Assembly: GCA_958295785.1 (NCBI GenBank)
Contig: OY282377.1
Span: 1,068,394 to 1,132,393, forward strand
Length of the DNA: 64,000 nucleotides
Reading direction: 5' to 3'
Origin: an uncultured Latescibacterota bacterium
GTDB taxonomy: Bacteria; Latescibacterota; UBA2968
Position numbers and translations under genes: made by a program. The notes beneath the pieces are model-generated. The model ran no database searches and had not been told where the DNA came from. It saw only the letters and a list, made by a program, of their open reading frames with translations. This document shows, one piece after another, positions 19,711-28,598 of the stretch (position 1 is its first letter; each line of letters begins with the position of its first letter).

Positions 19711-20599
19711 CGGACAAAGAAAAATCAAATGGGTATAAGACCCCATCAATATAGCGAAACGCCCCATGCGTTTCCAGCGTGAAATCATATCATACAAAGC
19801 GCGCCCCAACTGCCATTCTGCCTCACGCCAGCGCGCGAGATCGGCTCGCATTCGGAGAGGAGTCTATGTCATGGCAAATCCCCTAACGAGCGTGAACGCA
19901 ATCGAAACGGATCGCATGCCCCCTGAATTGCCCACGCGGGTAACCTCTGAAGATGCAGGTGCTCGTTCAGGGCATGGCGCGCCGTGCGCTGACGGACGTG
20001 TTGCAGTCGCATCCCTTGGGAACGATTTTTGTGTGGCCTGTTATACTCGGTATGGGAAATCTCCGTTAAAGCGTGTAGATCAAGGAGCGTCAAGTTTTGT
20101 GGGGAATAATCGTCTTGAAGGTAAAGAATTGTTGTTGGGGTAAAGGATTGTGTTTGAGATGGGGTGGGTTGGGCGTTTTAGTGATGATGTCGAGCTTGTT
20201 TTCTTGTGCATTTCCTCGGCCATTGACGCCGGTCAAACCCGTCAAAGATAGGCCCTGTCTCAAAGATAGGCCCTGTCTCATCGAGAGATGCAAAAAGCAA
20301 AAATGTTATCTGTCTGTTGTTGAAAGTGAACGGCGATATATTTGTTTTTTTAGGTATCATGGTAGGTGTCAGATTCATTGAAATTTGGATTTTTTGACGG
20401 GCATGATCGGGATTTTCTGATGGGCATGATCGGGAGGTGCCTGTCAGAAAAAAATAAGCAGTAAAGTCTGTATAATTTCGATTTTTCGGTCGTTTTTTCA
20501 CTAGTATATAGAAGGAAGCGACCCGGGGTGGAGATGTGCTGGTGATAAAAATTTGAAAATTTTGTGAAAAAGCGATAGTAGTCTATTGCCTTTTGTCGT
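19711..20599. other. Gene-poor, AT-rich stretch with short tandem duplications
   Basis: No convincing gene. Base composition becomes AT-rich after about 20080, unlike the surrounding chromosome. It contains an 18-bp tandem duplication (AAAGATAGGCCCTGTCTC twice, near 20244-20279) and a 14-bp near-tandem duplication (GGGCATGATCGGGA, near 20399-20432). A short open frame at 19872-20143 (MANPLTSVNAIETD) and its neighbours show no recognisable domain and could be coding remnants. Confidence 0.5.
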
Positions 20600-20847
20600 A
20601 TGAGAAAATGGCGGTGCATTGTGAGACAGACATTGGGTGTTGTTGAGGCGTCAGATGGAGGCGATAAGGACGAGCGGCGGGGGATGTTGGGAGGGATGCA
20701 GGGGATGATGAAGGGGGGGTTGTTGTCACGGGTTTTAGATTTGGTGGTGAAAGGAAAAAAGGGAAATGAGGATGGACGTATTAGAGAGTTGCTTTTACAG
20801 AGAAAAGTGCTTGCAGTGTTGGATGGAAAGCAGATATTTGTAACAAA

Positions 20848-21939
20848 TAGGACTTACGCAATCACCATTGGAATATGAGGTGCTTTGAGTTGTTGTCTCA
20901 AGAAGTCAGCCACCCCCCGGTATTTGACTTGATAAATGGTTTGTCCTGTTTGATAGGCCACCTGCGCGAGTCTTATCCAAACTAACATCGCACACCCAAT
21001 ATGATTTCGTACCATGCGTGCCAACCGGCATTGACACTTTTCAAGCCCGGTCACCTGTTTGACTTCGCGGTGAAATGGCTCAATTTTCCATCTTTGGTGA
21101 CACACCTGTTGTACCACTGAAGAATCGTTTTGAGCCTGGTCGTTCGTCACGACATACGCCGTGCGTCTGGCAGCAGACGCCACCCGGAATCATTTCACTT
21201 TGTGGTCTTTGGGGAACCCTCTGATTTTAATTGACTTGCCTTGTTTGCGTTGCGCTTTCGTCCAAGTTAAGCTATCTACGCGCTGGTAGGGGATTGTGCC
21301 TGCCGAATCGTCCACGCGCCGGTTCGTCTTGAGGGGACAGTAATAGGTTTTTTGCATCTGCTCTATGTGTAGCATGACCGTTTTAGTCGCATACCAACTG
21401 TCCATCAAGACCCCGGTAAAAGGAAGGCGCTTCTGATAGACCAACCCAGAGAGCATGTCCTTGAGATGATCCAATTTGGTTTTGCCATCGCCTTGCGGAT
21501 CATAAATCCGATAGTCAATCAGCCAGAACCGATCCTCTTGCGGATTGACATAGACACATGTGACCACCCCGATGCCGTTGATGACGCCTTGGGCGTTGCC
21601 GCTATATTGACGGCGCACTAACGCGATCTTGCGAGCGTGTCGCTTGTCTAAAACCGTGTCATCAAAGATCACATAGCCTTTGGGCGTCAACGCGATGTGG
21701 TCTTTGACGTGTTCCCACACCAAGCGGGGCGGGATACGCTCACCGGCGAGATAGCGGTTGATCATATCATGACTGAACCCTTCGCTATGGTCGGCGAAAT
21801 GGGTCAGGGTATAGTTGAGGGGACTGCTAAGCAGATACTGACAGTAATCCAAACGCGTCGGTCGGTCCATTGACACCTCCTCAAAGTGATAAATTTTACG
21901 GAATTGCACCCTTTTTTAACTCAGCATGCGTAAGTCCTA
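20848..21939 (-). mobile_element. Insertion sequence copy B (IS4/IS701-like), transposase inactivated
   Basis: 1092 bp, inverted repeats TAGGACTTACGCA, and a 5-bp direct repeat ACAAA at 20843-20847 and 21940-21944. It is nearly identical to copy C and clearly younger than copy A. It disrupts the small gene at 20600-22101. Confidence 0.96.
20854..21870 (-). pseudogene. Transposase of IS copy B with one nonsense mutation
   Basis: Collinear with the intact 338-residue transposase of copy C. The start MDRPTRLDYC follows a GAGGAGG ribosome site. One base change turns the Leu codon TTA after FPKDHKVK into TGA (21190-21192), truncating the protein at about two thirds, before the catalytic glutamate. 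The remaining frame (VASAARRTAYVV onward) is intact, so the lesion is recent. The copy could still move in trans if copy C supplies transposase. Confidence 0.93.
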
Positions 21940-22153
21940 ACAAAGAAAAATGGAGAGAAGAGGGAAAGTTTGTATTGGCGGAAGCGTTTGGTCAAGGGAT
22001 TGATGGATTTAGGACATGAGAGAGATGATGCTTGGAAGATTTTGATATTGTGGGATAAGTTGACGGATGGGGACGAGAAGTCTATTTATGATGTGATCTG
22101 ATCTTGTTTATGAGATGGTGATTGGTGATTGGTGAATAGAAAGGAGATCTATA

Positions 22154-22596
22154 ATGGCGGATATGATAGCGGATTTGAAACATAAGGTTGGCAAGTCTAT
22201 TAGTCGCTTGAGACAAATGAACCTCATAGGGTGCCGGCTTCTGTGGCGCGTTATGAGGGGAGTTTTCAGAGGGTATTGAATGAGGTTCATGCTCCTGATA
22301 TTGCTCATGATGTCTATGTTTTGCAGGGCGATATCGTTGTGCCGAGTGGGACGGGACGGAAAATAAGGTCTGTTCCGACTCTTACAAGAGCCAAACCAAA
22401 TCTGCCATCCCATTTTCTTCGTGCTTCAAACAATCGCACCGCCCCCTGCGCCGACGAACCCGCATGCTGCATGCAGGACGCGCGCATGCGTCTGTCCCTC
22501 GGAGAACCCGTTGTTGCCCTCCCCGACTTTTTCGCCAAACCCTCAAACGCCCCAACAACCGCATCATTGACAGACACCAAGCCAAGCACCGAGTGA
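22154..22596 (+). pseudogene. Unknown small gene with probable frameshift
   Basis: A good ribosome site (AAAGGAGAT) precedes ATG 22154 (MADMIADLKHKVGKSISRLR). The frame then ends early (22279). Reading one phase over from about 22213 gives NEPHRVPASVARYEGSFQRV and runs to 22596. Adding one A to the CAAAT run near 22214 would join the two. The gene follows the split gene at 20600-22101 by about 50 bp in the same orientation and shares its AT-rich style over the first half, so they may have been an operon. Sequence after about 22390 is GC-richer and may be foreign to the original gene. No domain recognised. Confidence 0.45.
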
Positions 22597-22610
22597 TAAC
22601 GCAAATCGAG

Positions 22611-22655
22611 CAAAAAAACGCCCAGTCGCACAATGACCGGGCGTTTTTATTTTTT
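22611..22655. terminator. Bidirectional Rho-independent terminator
   Basis: Stem AACGCCCaGTC / GACcGGGCGTT with a 7-base loop, flanked by an A-run on the left and T-runs on the right. It therefore works for the plus-strand gene ending at 22596 and for the minus-strand ion-channel gene ending at 22807. Confidence 0.88.
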
Positions 22656-22806
22656 TGATGGACAAAATTCAATGAATTGCAAATGCGGGAATTAGGTCAG
22701 CTAGCAACGGGCTCTTTTTCACTTTGAGCACAAACGTCAGGCGTCAATAAGAGCACCCAAAAGAAAACGCCAAACACAACAGGCCATCTGTCATTCATAA
22801 CCCTTC

Positions 22807-23504
22807 CTATTTGTGATCCGATTGACCGGCCCCACTCAAAGGCAATCCCACCAGGCGAGCAACCCGCACCACCAGATACGTCTGACCCCAAACGGCTTCC
22901 AACAGGGTCAGGTTTTGCGCCATCCAACTCACCGGCGTTATCTCTCCGTACCCCAAAGGGGTCAGCGTGACAAAGGAAAAATAAATCAACTCTGAAAACT
23001 CGCCCGATGTGTGAACGGGCAATGAAATCGCAGCGGGGTCGAGCAAGAGCAAGATGGGATAGAAAAACGCCCACAACAACCCGCTGAGAAATGAGACGGC
23101 AATTCCCCCCTGAATGGTATCTGCCGCGATCATCTTCTCAGAGAAAATCCGGTCCAAAAAACCACAAGACATATCCCGTAAAACGAGGCATAAACACCGA
23201 GCAAGGCCAACGCAACCCCTTCAGATACGGCCTCTGAAACGGCCCTCAGATCCAGCCACAACGAAAATCCAAACCCCAACAATCCGAGAACCACACACAA
23301 CCCAAAGAGCACCTTGGCAAGGCCAAGCGGCCAGAGCACCACGGCCATAACCAACAAAAAAAGAAAGGGCACAAAGGACTGCGCTTCGCGCGCCAACAAC
23401 GGCTTCACCACAAGAAGAAAAACCACTGACAGGCCGAGAAAGGGGGACCTGTCATCCGAAAAGCGAAATCTCGCCTCGCGTCCTTGGTCAGCTGATCGGT
23501 TCAC
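22807..23504 (-). pseudogene. Two-transmembrane potassium-type ion channel, frameshifted
   Basis: The 3' part encodes a pore region with the selectivity motif TLTPLGYGEITP between two hydrophobic helices (VSFLSGLLWAFFYPILLLL and a C-terminal one). This is the usual design of small bacterial ion channels. The N-terminal helices lie in another phase, upstream to about 23504, where GTG follows GGGA. The two phases overlap at 23155-23162 in a run of six A (T on the coding strand); one extra T gives VVFLDRIFSEKM and a continuous protein of about 230 residues. Either the gene is dead or the run was miscalled. Confidence 0.72.
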
Positions 23505-23693
23505 ACTCGTTCCCAAAGCGACATCAAAAAAATGAACACGCAATATATTCCGCTTCCCGGGGCCCAAGTCGAGAAAGGGACCGCCAGTGTCGAACAAAAT
23601 ACAAAATTGGAAGCCCGCGCGCGCAATGTGTTCGGGCAGTTCAAAAAAGCAGGGGCCCTCGCCCCCAAGGTGCCCCGAGAAGTGGGCACGGCC

Positions 23694-23810
23694 TTGAAGC
23701 CCTAACATAAAGAAAGCAAGCGTCTGAAACAGAGGAGTGAACACCCGCAGGTACGCCTCAAAGGCGGCCTCTCACAAATCCATGGCAACGCTTTCTGTTA
23801 GGGACTCTAA
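23694..23810 (+). repeat. MITE-like element, copy 2
   Basis: 117 bp matching the copies at 19192-19314 and 51901-52018. Left end TTGAAGCCCTA, right end TAGGGACTCTAA. It lies just upstream of the ion-channel gene. The 225-bp stretch to the symporter gene holds one worn REP-like repeat near 23860 and no gene. Confidence 0.8.
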
Positions 23811-24035
23811 AAATAAAACGCGGTCAGAATCGGGATGGGCAGGATTGGCAGTCAGCCTCTTCGGGCGGGCACAAAGGCCGCGCCTCTCGCGCTTCGCTAA
23901 GCTGCTCAACGCAAACAGAAAGTGCAAGGAGAACGTCTGCCATCCTTAAAAACGCTACACAGAATCTCAATTTGTATTATATTGTAAGCGCGTTCGCGTT
24001 TTGCAAAACCACCCCCAAAACAAAGGGAGCGTTGT

Positions 24036-25565
24036 ATGTATGCTAAGTTTTCTCTGTTGGCCTTGCTGATAGGGCCATTTGTGGCCGGTTCTGTGTTCGC
24101 ACAGGAAATCGCAGAACCGGAATCGCCAAATTGGCTGTTGGCGCAATTAAGCGCGTTTGAAGAACACATGGGCGCGGCGGCCAGTTTCTTGTTCTCCGTG
24201 TTTTTCTATGATTTTGGTCTGGGGATTCCCCTGATTATCGTCGTGTTGGTGGGCGGCGGGATTTACTATTCCTTCTTCTTTGGATGGATTTCCCTGCGCG
24301 GGTTCAAGCATTCGATAGACGTGATTCGCGGGCGGTACGACAATCCCGATGATCCGGGGGAAATTTCGCACTTTAAGGCACTGACCAGCGCGCTTTCCGC
24401 GACCATTGGCCTCGGCAACATCGGGGGCGTTGCCGTTGCGGTTGGCACAGGGGGGCCAGGCGCGGTTTTCTGGATGATTGTCACCGCGCTATTTGGCATG
24501 TCCTCCAAACTGGCGTCGTGTACGCTGGCCGTGATGTATCGCAAAATCCATCCCGACGGCCGCGTGGCGGGCGGCCCGATGTACTATCTCGAAGAAGGCT
24601 TGGGTCAAAAAGGGCTTGCCGGCTTGGGGCGCACATTGGCCGTCGTGTTTGCCCTCCTCACCTTGGGCGGCGCGTTTGGCGGGGGCAATATGTTTCAGGC
24701 CAACCAGACCGTTGAAATCCTCGGCACGGTTTTCCCCGTTTTCACGGAACAAGGCGCGAAGTGGATTCTCGGCATTGTGCTCGCCGCGTTTGTAGCCATT
24801 GTCATCATCGGCGGCATCAAGCGCATCGGCAATGTCACGTCGCGCATCGTGCCCTTTATGTGTGGGCTGTACGTCATTACCTCTGTTCTGATTATTCTCA
24901 CGCATATCGCCGACGTGCCGGGGCTGATTGCCGAGATCGTCCGCCAGGCATTTACCCCACAGGCAGCCTTTGGCGGTGCGCTTGGGGTGCTCATCATCGG
25001 CGTGCGCCGTGCGGCCTTTTCCAATGAAGCTGGGTTGGGGTCCGCGGCCTTTGCCCACGCTGCGGCCAAAACAGATGAACCCGCCCGCGAGGGCATGGTC
25101 GCCATGATCGGGCCTTTTATCGATACGATTATTATTTGTTTGATGACGGCGTTGGTCTGCATGATCACCGGGGTATATGACGATCCGGAATTTGCGGGCA
25201 AGGGCGTGTCCATGACCAGCGCGGCATTCGAGACCTTTATCCCGGGCGCGAGTTACGTGTTGGCGGGCGTCGTCATGCTCTTTGCGTATTCCACGATGAT
25301 TTCGTGGTCCTACTACGGCGAGCGCGCCTGGGAGTATTTGTTCGGAATGGGATCCGTTTTGGTTTATCGCATCATCTTTGTGGTGTTTGTGGTGATCGGC
25401 TCTGTGAACGCCCTGACAAATGTGCTCAATTTTTCCGACGCCATGATTCTGGGCATGGCCTTTCCCAACATCATCGGCGGCATCATCCTAAGCCCGCAGA
25501 TCAAAGCCACGCTCAATGAATACTGGCAACGGTTGCGTTCTGGCGAGATGAAGACGTACAAATAG
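24036..25565 (+). CDS. Sodium:alanine/glycine symporter, AGCS family
   Basis: 509 residues with about 10-11 membrane segments. Family signature regions are clear: SATIGLGNIGGVAVAVGTGG near residue 120 and RRAAFSNEAGLGSAAFAHAA near residue 335. The first 22 residues (YAKFSLLALLIGPFVAGSVF) look like a cleavable signal or an extra helix. AGCS proteins import alanine or glycine with sodium. AAAGGGAG lies about 8 bp upstream of the ATG. The gene is followed by its own terminator and so is probably monocistronic. Confidence 0.95.
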   Translation: MYAKFSLLALLIGPFVAGSVFAQEIAEPESPNWLLAQLSAFEEHMGAAASFLFSVFFYDFGLGIPLIIVVLVGGGIYYSFFFGWISLRGFKHSIDVIRGRYDNPDDPGEISHFKALTSALSATIGLGNIGGVAVAVGTGGPGAVFWMIVTALFGMSSKLASCTLAVMYRKIHPDGRVAGGPMYYLEEGLGQKGLAGLGRTLAVVFALLTLGGAFGGGNMFQANQTVEILGTVFPVFTEQGAKWILGIVLAAFVAIVIIGGIKRIGNVTSRIVPFMCGLYVITSVLIILTHIADVPGLIAEIVRQAFTPQAAFGGALGVLIIGVRRAAFSNEAGLGSAAFAHAAAKTDEPAREGMVAMIGPFIDTIIICLMTALVCMITGVYDDPEFAGKGVSMTSAAFETFIPGASYVLAGVVMLFAYSTMISWSYYGERAWEYLFGMGSVLVYRIIFVVFVVIGSVNALTNVLNFSDAMILGMAFPNIIGGIILSPQIKATLNEYWQRLRSGEMKTYK

Positions 25566-25585
25566 TCAAATTGTTCGGCGAGACA

Positions 25586-25618
25586 AACGGGTTTACCCTC
25601 ACAGGTGAACCCGTTTTT
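25586..25618 (+). terminator. Rho-independent terminator of the AGCS symporter gene
   Basis: Stem AACGGGTTtACC / GGTgAACCCGTT with a 5-base loop followed by TTTT, 20 bp after the stop codon. Confidence 0.9.
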
Positions 25619-25671
25619 TGTCATGAAAATCAACTTTCGGCCTCTGTCCATCCACCAGTGGCCCTGCTTCG

Positions 25672-25704
25672 GACAGGCACGGGGGCCTGTCCCTGCGGGT
25701 GATG
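25672..25704. repeat. Worn REP-like repeat
   Basis: GGACAGGCACGGGGGC followed by CTGTCCCTGCGG, a variant of the family in which both arms changed together, keeping the palindrome. Confidence 0.65.
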
Positions 25705-25751
25705 GGGCAGGGTGGGGTAATGGACTCATGTCTCCCCCTCGGATTACGACA

Positions 25752-26891
25752 ATGAATACTTCTCCAATCGCCGTCATCGGCGCGGGCATTGTCGGGTCGT
25801 CTATCGCATTTCACCTCGCCCAACGCGGCGCGAACGTGAGTGTGATCGATGCGGGTACACCCGGCGAGCAACGGGCAACAGCGATTCAACCGGCGACTTA
25901 TGTCTCCTTTGCGTGGATGAATGCGCGCGACAAAAACCCGAGGCATTACCACCTGTTCAACCGGTGGTCGCTGGACATGTGGGCGCGATTTGTGCAGCGG
26001 TTGGGCATATCCCAAAGCGCGACATGGGGCGGTGAATTGCGGTGGGCTTCTACGGAGGAGGGCGCGAAGGAATTGGCCGAGCGCGTGGGCACTTTGCAGG
26101 CGTGGGGCTATCCCATCCGCCTGTTGGATGGCGAGGCGATGAAAGCGATGGAGCCAGGGTTGACTCCCGGCGTGGTCACAGCGGCCTCCTACGCGGATGG
26201 GGATGGACACGCAGACACGGGGACAGTTGTGGGCGCGTGTGTGGAGCGGTTGGCGGAATGGGGCGCGGACCTGCGTTTTGACACGCGCGTTGTAGGACTG
26301 GCGAAGTCGGGATCGCGTATCGCGGCGGTCGCGACGGACCAAGGCGAGGTGCCCTGCGATGCGGTGGTGCTCGCAGGCGGCGCAGATACCGCGCATCTCG
26401 CGGCAATGGCGGGTTTGGATGTGCCCATGTATCACACGTATGGATGCACGATTTTGACCGATCCCGTGCCTCCGATTTTTGAAACCGCGGCTGTGGTGCA
26501 TTCCCCGCGCGATAGCCCGCCGCAGACCAATATCAGGCAGTTGCCCAACGGTGCGGTGATGCTGCACGGCGGCGCACACGGGCGCGTGTATGACGGCGGT
26601 TCACTGGGGCGGACGGATGGCGAAGTGCAGCGCGTTGTGGATGCGGTCGCGCGGTTTTTGCCGGCCGTTGAAGGCGTGCCCATACGCGAGGTGCGGCGCG
26701 GGCGGCGTCCCATTCCAAAAGACGGGCATCCCATTCTCGGCTTTTCCGAACGGGTGCCCAATTTGTACCTGTCCGTCACCCACAGCGGCGTAACGCTCGC
26801 GCCCTTGATTGGCGAATGTGCGGCCATTGAAATTTTGGATGACGCTCGGATAGATTTTTTAACGCCCTATCGCCTCGCGCGGTTTGGATGA
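25752..26891 (+). CDS. FAD-dependent oxidoreductase, D-amino-acid oxidase (DAO) family
   Basis: 379 residues. The N-terminal dinucleotide-binding motif is VIGAGIVGSSIAFHLAQRG. The C-terminal part has the family end PKDGHPILGFSERVPNLYL. DAO-family enzymes oxidise amine or amino-acid substrates with FAD; the substrate is unknown. The start was set at MNTSPIAV because the Rossmann strand begins there; an alternative ATG (25728) adds 8 residues. The GNAT gene follows 6 bp later, so the two form an operon. Confidence 0.9.
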   Translation: MNTSPIAVIGAGIVGSSIAFHLAQRGANVSVIDAGTPGEQRATAIQPATYVSFAWMNARDKNPRHYHLFNRWSLDMWARFVQRLGISQSATWGGELRWASTEEGAKELAERVGTLQAWGYPIRLLDGEAMKAMEPGLTPGVVTAASYADGDGHADTGTVVGACVERLAEWGADLRFDTRVVGLAKSGSRIAAVATDQGEVPCDAVVLAGGADTAHLAAMAGLDVPMYHTYGCTILTDPVPPIFETAAVVHSPRDSPPQTNIRQLPNGAVMLHGGAHGRVYDGGSLGRTDGEVQRVVDAVARFLPAVEGVPIREVRRGRRPIPKDGHPILGFSERVPNLYLSVTHSGVTLAPLIGECAAIEILDDARIDFLTPYRLARFG

Positions 26892-26897
26892 TCGGCC

Positions 26898-27398
26898 ATG
26901 CAACCCCCCATGACTATCGAACCCGTGCCCATTGCCGCACGCGGGCAATTTCGCGCACTGGCCGAGGCGTATTGGCGCGAGGTGATGCCCCATGCATCGG
27001 TGTGTCAATCGCAAAAGGCATGCGATGCGTTTTGCGAGGAAATATTTACTTGGGCGGGCGGCAATCGGCATCCCCATTGGGCACTGATAGAGGGACAGCC
27101 GATTGGGTTTGTGTCTTTTGAAATTGAAGGCGGGCGTGCTCGTGTTCACGACTTTTACATTTCCTCGGAACACAGGCGCAGAGGGTATGGGGCAAAAATT
27201 GTGGACTGGCTATTTGCCCATTTCGACGAGAAGGGCATCCGGCAATTAGACCTCAATGTGCGCCGAGACAATCCAAACGCGCTGTCTTTTTGGATGGCGC
27301 AGGGCTTTGGCATCGCGGGCTATGGCATGCGAATGTACCGCAACCCCGAAACGCACGCGGCTTACAAAGGCGTCTTGTCTTCGGATTTTGTGGAATGA
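26898..27398 (+). CDS. GNAT-family N-acetyltransferase
   Basis: 166 residues. The acetyl-CoA-binding motif A is RVHDFYISSEHRRRGYGAKI (R/Q-x-x-G-x-G/A type), followed by LDLNVRRDNPNALSFWMAQG, the usual strand-helix end. Substrate unknown. It starts 6 bp after the DAO-family oxidase and shares its transcript. Confidence 0.9.
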   Translation: MQPPMTIEPVPIAARGQFRALAEAYWREVMPHASVCQSQKACDAFCEEIFTWAGGNRHPHWALIEGQPIGFVSFEIEGGRARVHDFYISSEHRRRGYGAKIVDWLFAHFDEKGIRQLDLNVRRDNPNALSFWMAQGFGIAGYGMRMYRNPETHAAYKGVLSSDFVE

Positions 27399-27422
27399 TC
27401 TTACACCGACTTTAGGTAGCGG

Positions 27423-27959
27423 TCACGCTTCGAACGGAAAGGCGTCATATATCGATTCCGCAAGCGTGTAAATATCGTCATAATCATACTCTCGACCAAT
27501 TTTTGGCGTCCAGTACCGGCCGTGTGCAAGCCAGTGTCTATACTTGAAAACACGCTCCAAGGTTGCAATAACAGATGGGGAGACATTTGAATGCAGTTGC
27601 CACAAGGAAAAAATATCCATTAGCGACACACGTTGCCCCTTCTCCAGATGTACTTCTCGAAAGGCCCTTGACAGAGGGTCTCTTCGTCTTTTATAGCAAC
27701 GCAGTAGAAAGTCCATGCGGAAAGCCGCTTCTAAAGCCGCCAAGATGCTCATGGATGTACTCCGCGCGTGTTCTTCGAGAACAGAGGCCATCTCTCGTGC
27801 CAATGCCTGCGGCGTATAACCGACAAATCGGTCGGTCAAGCGCGCGTTGCGAACAGAAAAGTAGTTTCTCACGGATGCTTCGACGTCACTGTAATATCGA
27901 TTGATTTGGGCAAGTTGGAGGTGCTCGCCGGAAAATGTGATTCTTTGACCGTTAGGCAT
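27423..27959 (-). CDS. HEPN-domain protein, probable RNase toxin of a two-gene module
   Basis: 178 residues, predicted all-helical. Residues 141-146 read RHWLAH, an exact Rx4H HEPN signature, within FKYRHWLAHGRYW, the pattern of RiboL-PSP-HEPN-type proteins. HEPN proteins of this kind are metal-independent RNases in toxin-antitoxin and phage-defence modules. Its start codon overlaps the stop of the upstream gene by 8 bp, giving translational coupling and near-equal amounts of both proteins. The assignment rests on the motif, helical character and gene pairing; activity is inferred. Confidence 0.62.
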   Translation of the reverse strand: MPNGQRITFSGEHLQLAQINRYYSDVEASVRNYFSVRNARLTDRFVGYTPQALAREMASVLEEHARSTSMSILAALEAAFRMDFLLRCYKRRRDPLSRAFREVHLEKGQRVSLMDIFSLWQLHSNVSPSVIATLERVFKYRHWLAHGRYWTPKIGREYDYDDIYTLAESIYDAFPFEA

Positions 27960-28479
27960 TTGCGACTTCCATAATTGCAGAAAGAAAGGCCTCCTCTTCG
28001 AGTTCGATGTACTTGATGTTCGGAGGTCGAGTCAATATTTTCCATGTCCACTCCTCCACAGGAGGTATCGGATCATCCGCTACTGCGATGGGGAACTCTT
28101 GAACGATGACGCGGACGGCAGAAGCTGTTTTCGGAACGAGAACGAACTTGACTGTGCCATGCGGCCCATGCATGTCCACGCGACCTTTGGCACCGATCAG
28201 GTTGGTACCGATGGGATCGAAGTGAACTTTGACAGCACCGATCAGCACCTCGAGCGACGCCACTTCATAGGTTCCGATGTACTCCTCGTTGATTTGCTTT
28301 GTGGTCCACGCAATATGTACCTTGTCTTGTTCGATGTATTTCCGAAGAAATCCTTTGACCAACTGGTAGAATTTATCGAGGTGATGAATCCAATTGTCGC
28401 GTTCTTGGATGCAGTCAGTTGACGGCTTGGCCTTGGCGACCTGTTGGTTCACAAACTCGTCAAAAGATATATCGGCCAT
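27952..28479 (-). CDS. Unknown protein coupled to the HEPN protein (candidate antitoxin/partner)
   Basis: 175 residues starting MADISFDEFVNQQVAKA, with AAGGAG about 8 bp upstream. The N-terminal third is helical and charged; the rest looks beta-rich (GRVDMHGPHGTVKFVLVPKT). No domain recognised. It is upstream of and overlaps the HEPN gene (AATGCCTAA). In toxin-antitoxin pairs the first gene is often the antitoxin, but this protein is large for that and could equally be a sensor or effector. Confidence 0.72.
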   Translation of the reverse strand: MADISFDEFVNQQVAKAKPSTDCIQERDNWIHHLDKFYQLVKGFLRKYIEQDKVHIAWTTKQINEEYIGTYEVASLEVLIGAVKVHFDPIGTNLIGAKGRVDMHGPHGTVKFVLVPKTASAVRVIVQEFPIAVADDPIPPVEEWTWKILTRPPNIKYIELEEEAFLSAIMEVANA

Positions 28480-28598
28480 TGCGATTCTCCTTCCCATTCC
28501 TTCCCCTGTGCAACAAAAAAACATGGATACACGCGATGCCCAGGATTGGTCGAATCCCGTCTATCCCGTCTATCCATGTTTGAATCGGAAAACGCGGG

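Larger units (their letters stand above)
20600..22101 (+). pseudogene. Small gene of unknown function split by IS copy B
   Basis: The open frame from 20600 is interrupted after 20847 and resumes at 21945 in the correct phase once the IS and one copy of its 5-bp direct repeat (ACAAA) are removed. The restored product would be 134 residues, ending KSIYDVI at a TGA at 22099-22101. The sequence is Gly/Met-rich and then strongly charged (KKNGEKRESLYWRKRL, HERDDAWKILILWDKL), with AT-rich codon use. No domain is recognised. The clean repair is strong evidence that this was a real gene before insertion. The true start could be the ATG at 20600 or a later one. Confidence 0.7.

Noticed and set aside
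20097-20381. A 94-codon plus-strand open frame
   Set aside because: Cys/Trp-rich, runs through tandem duplications, and has no ribosome site or domain.
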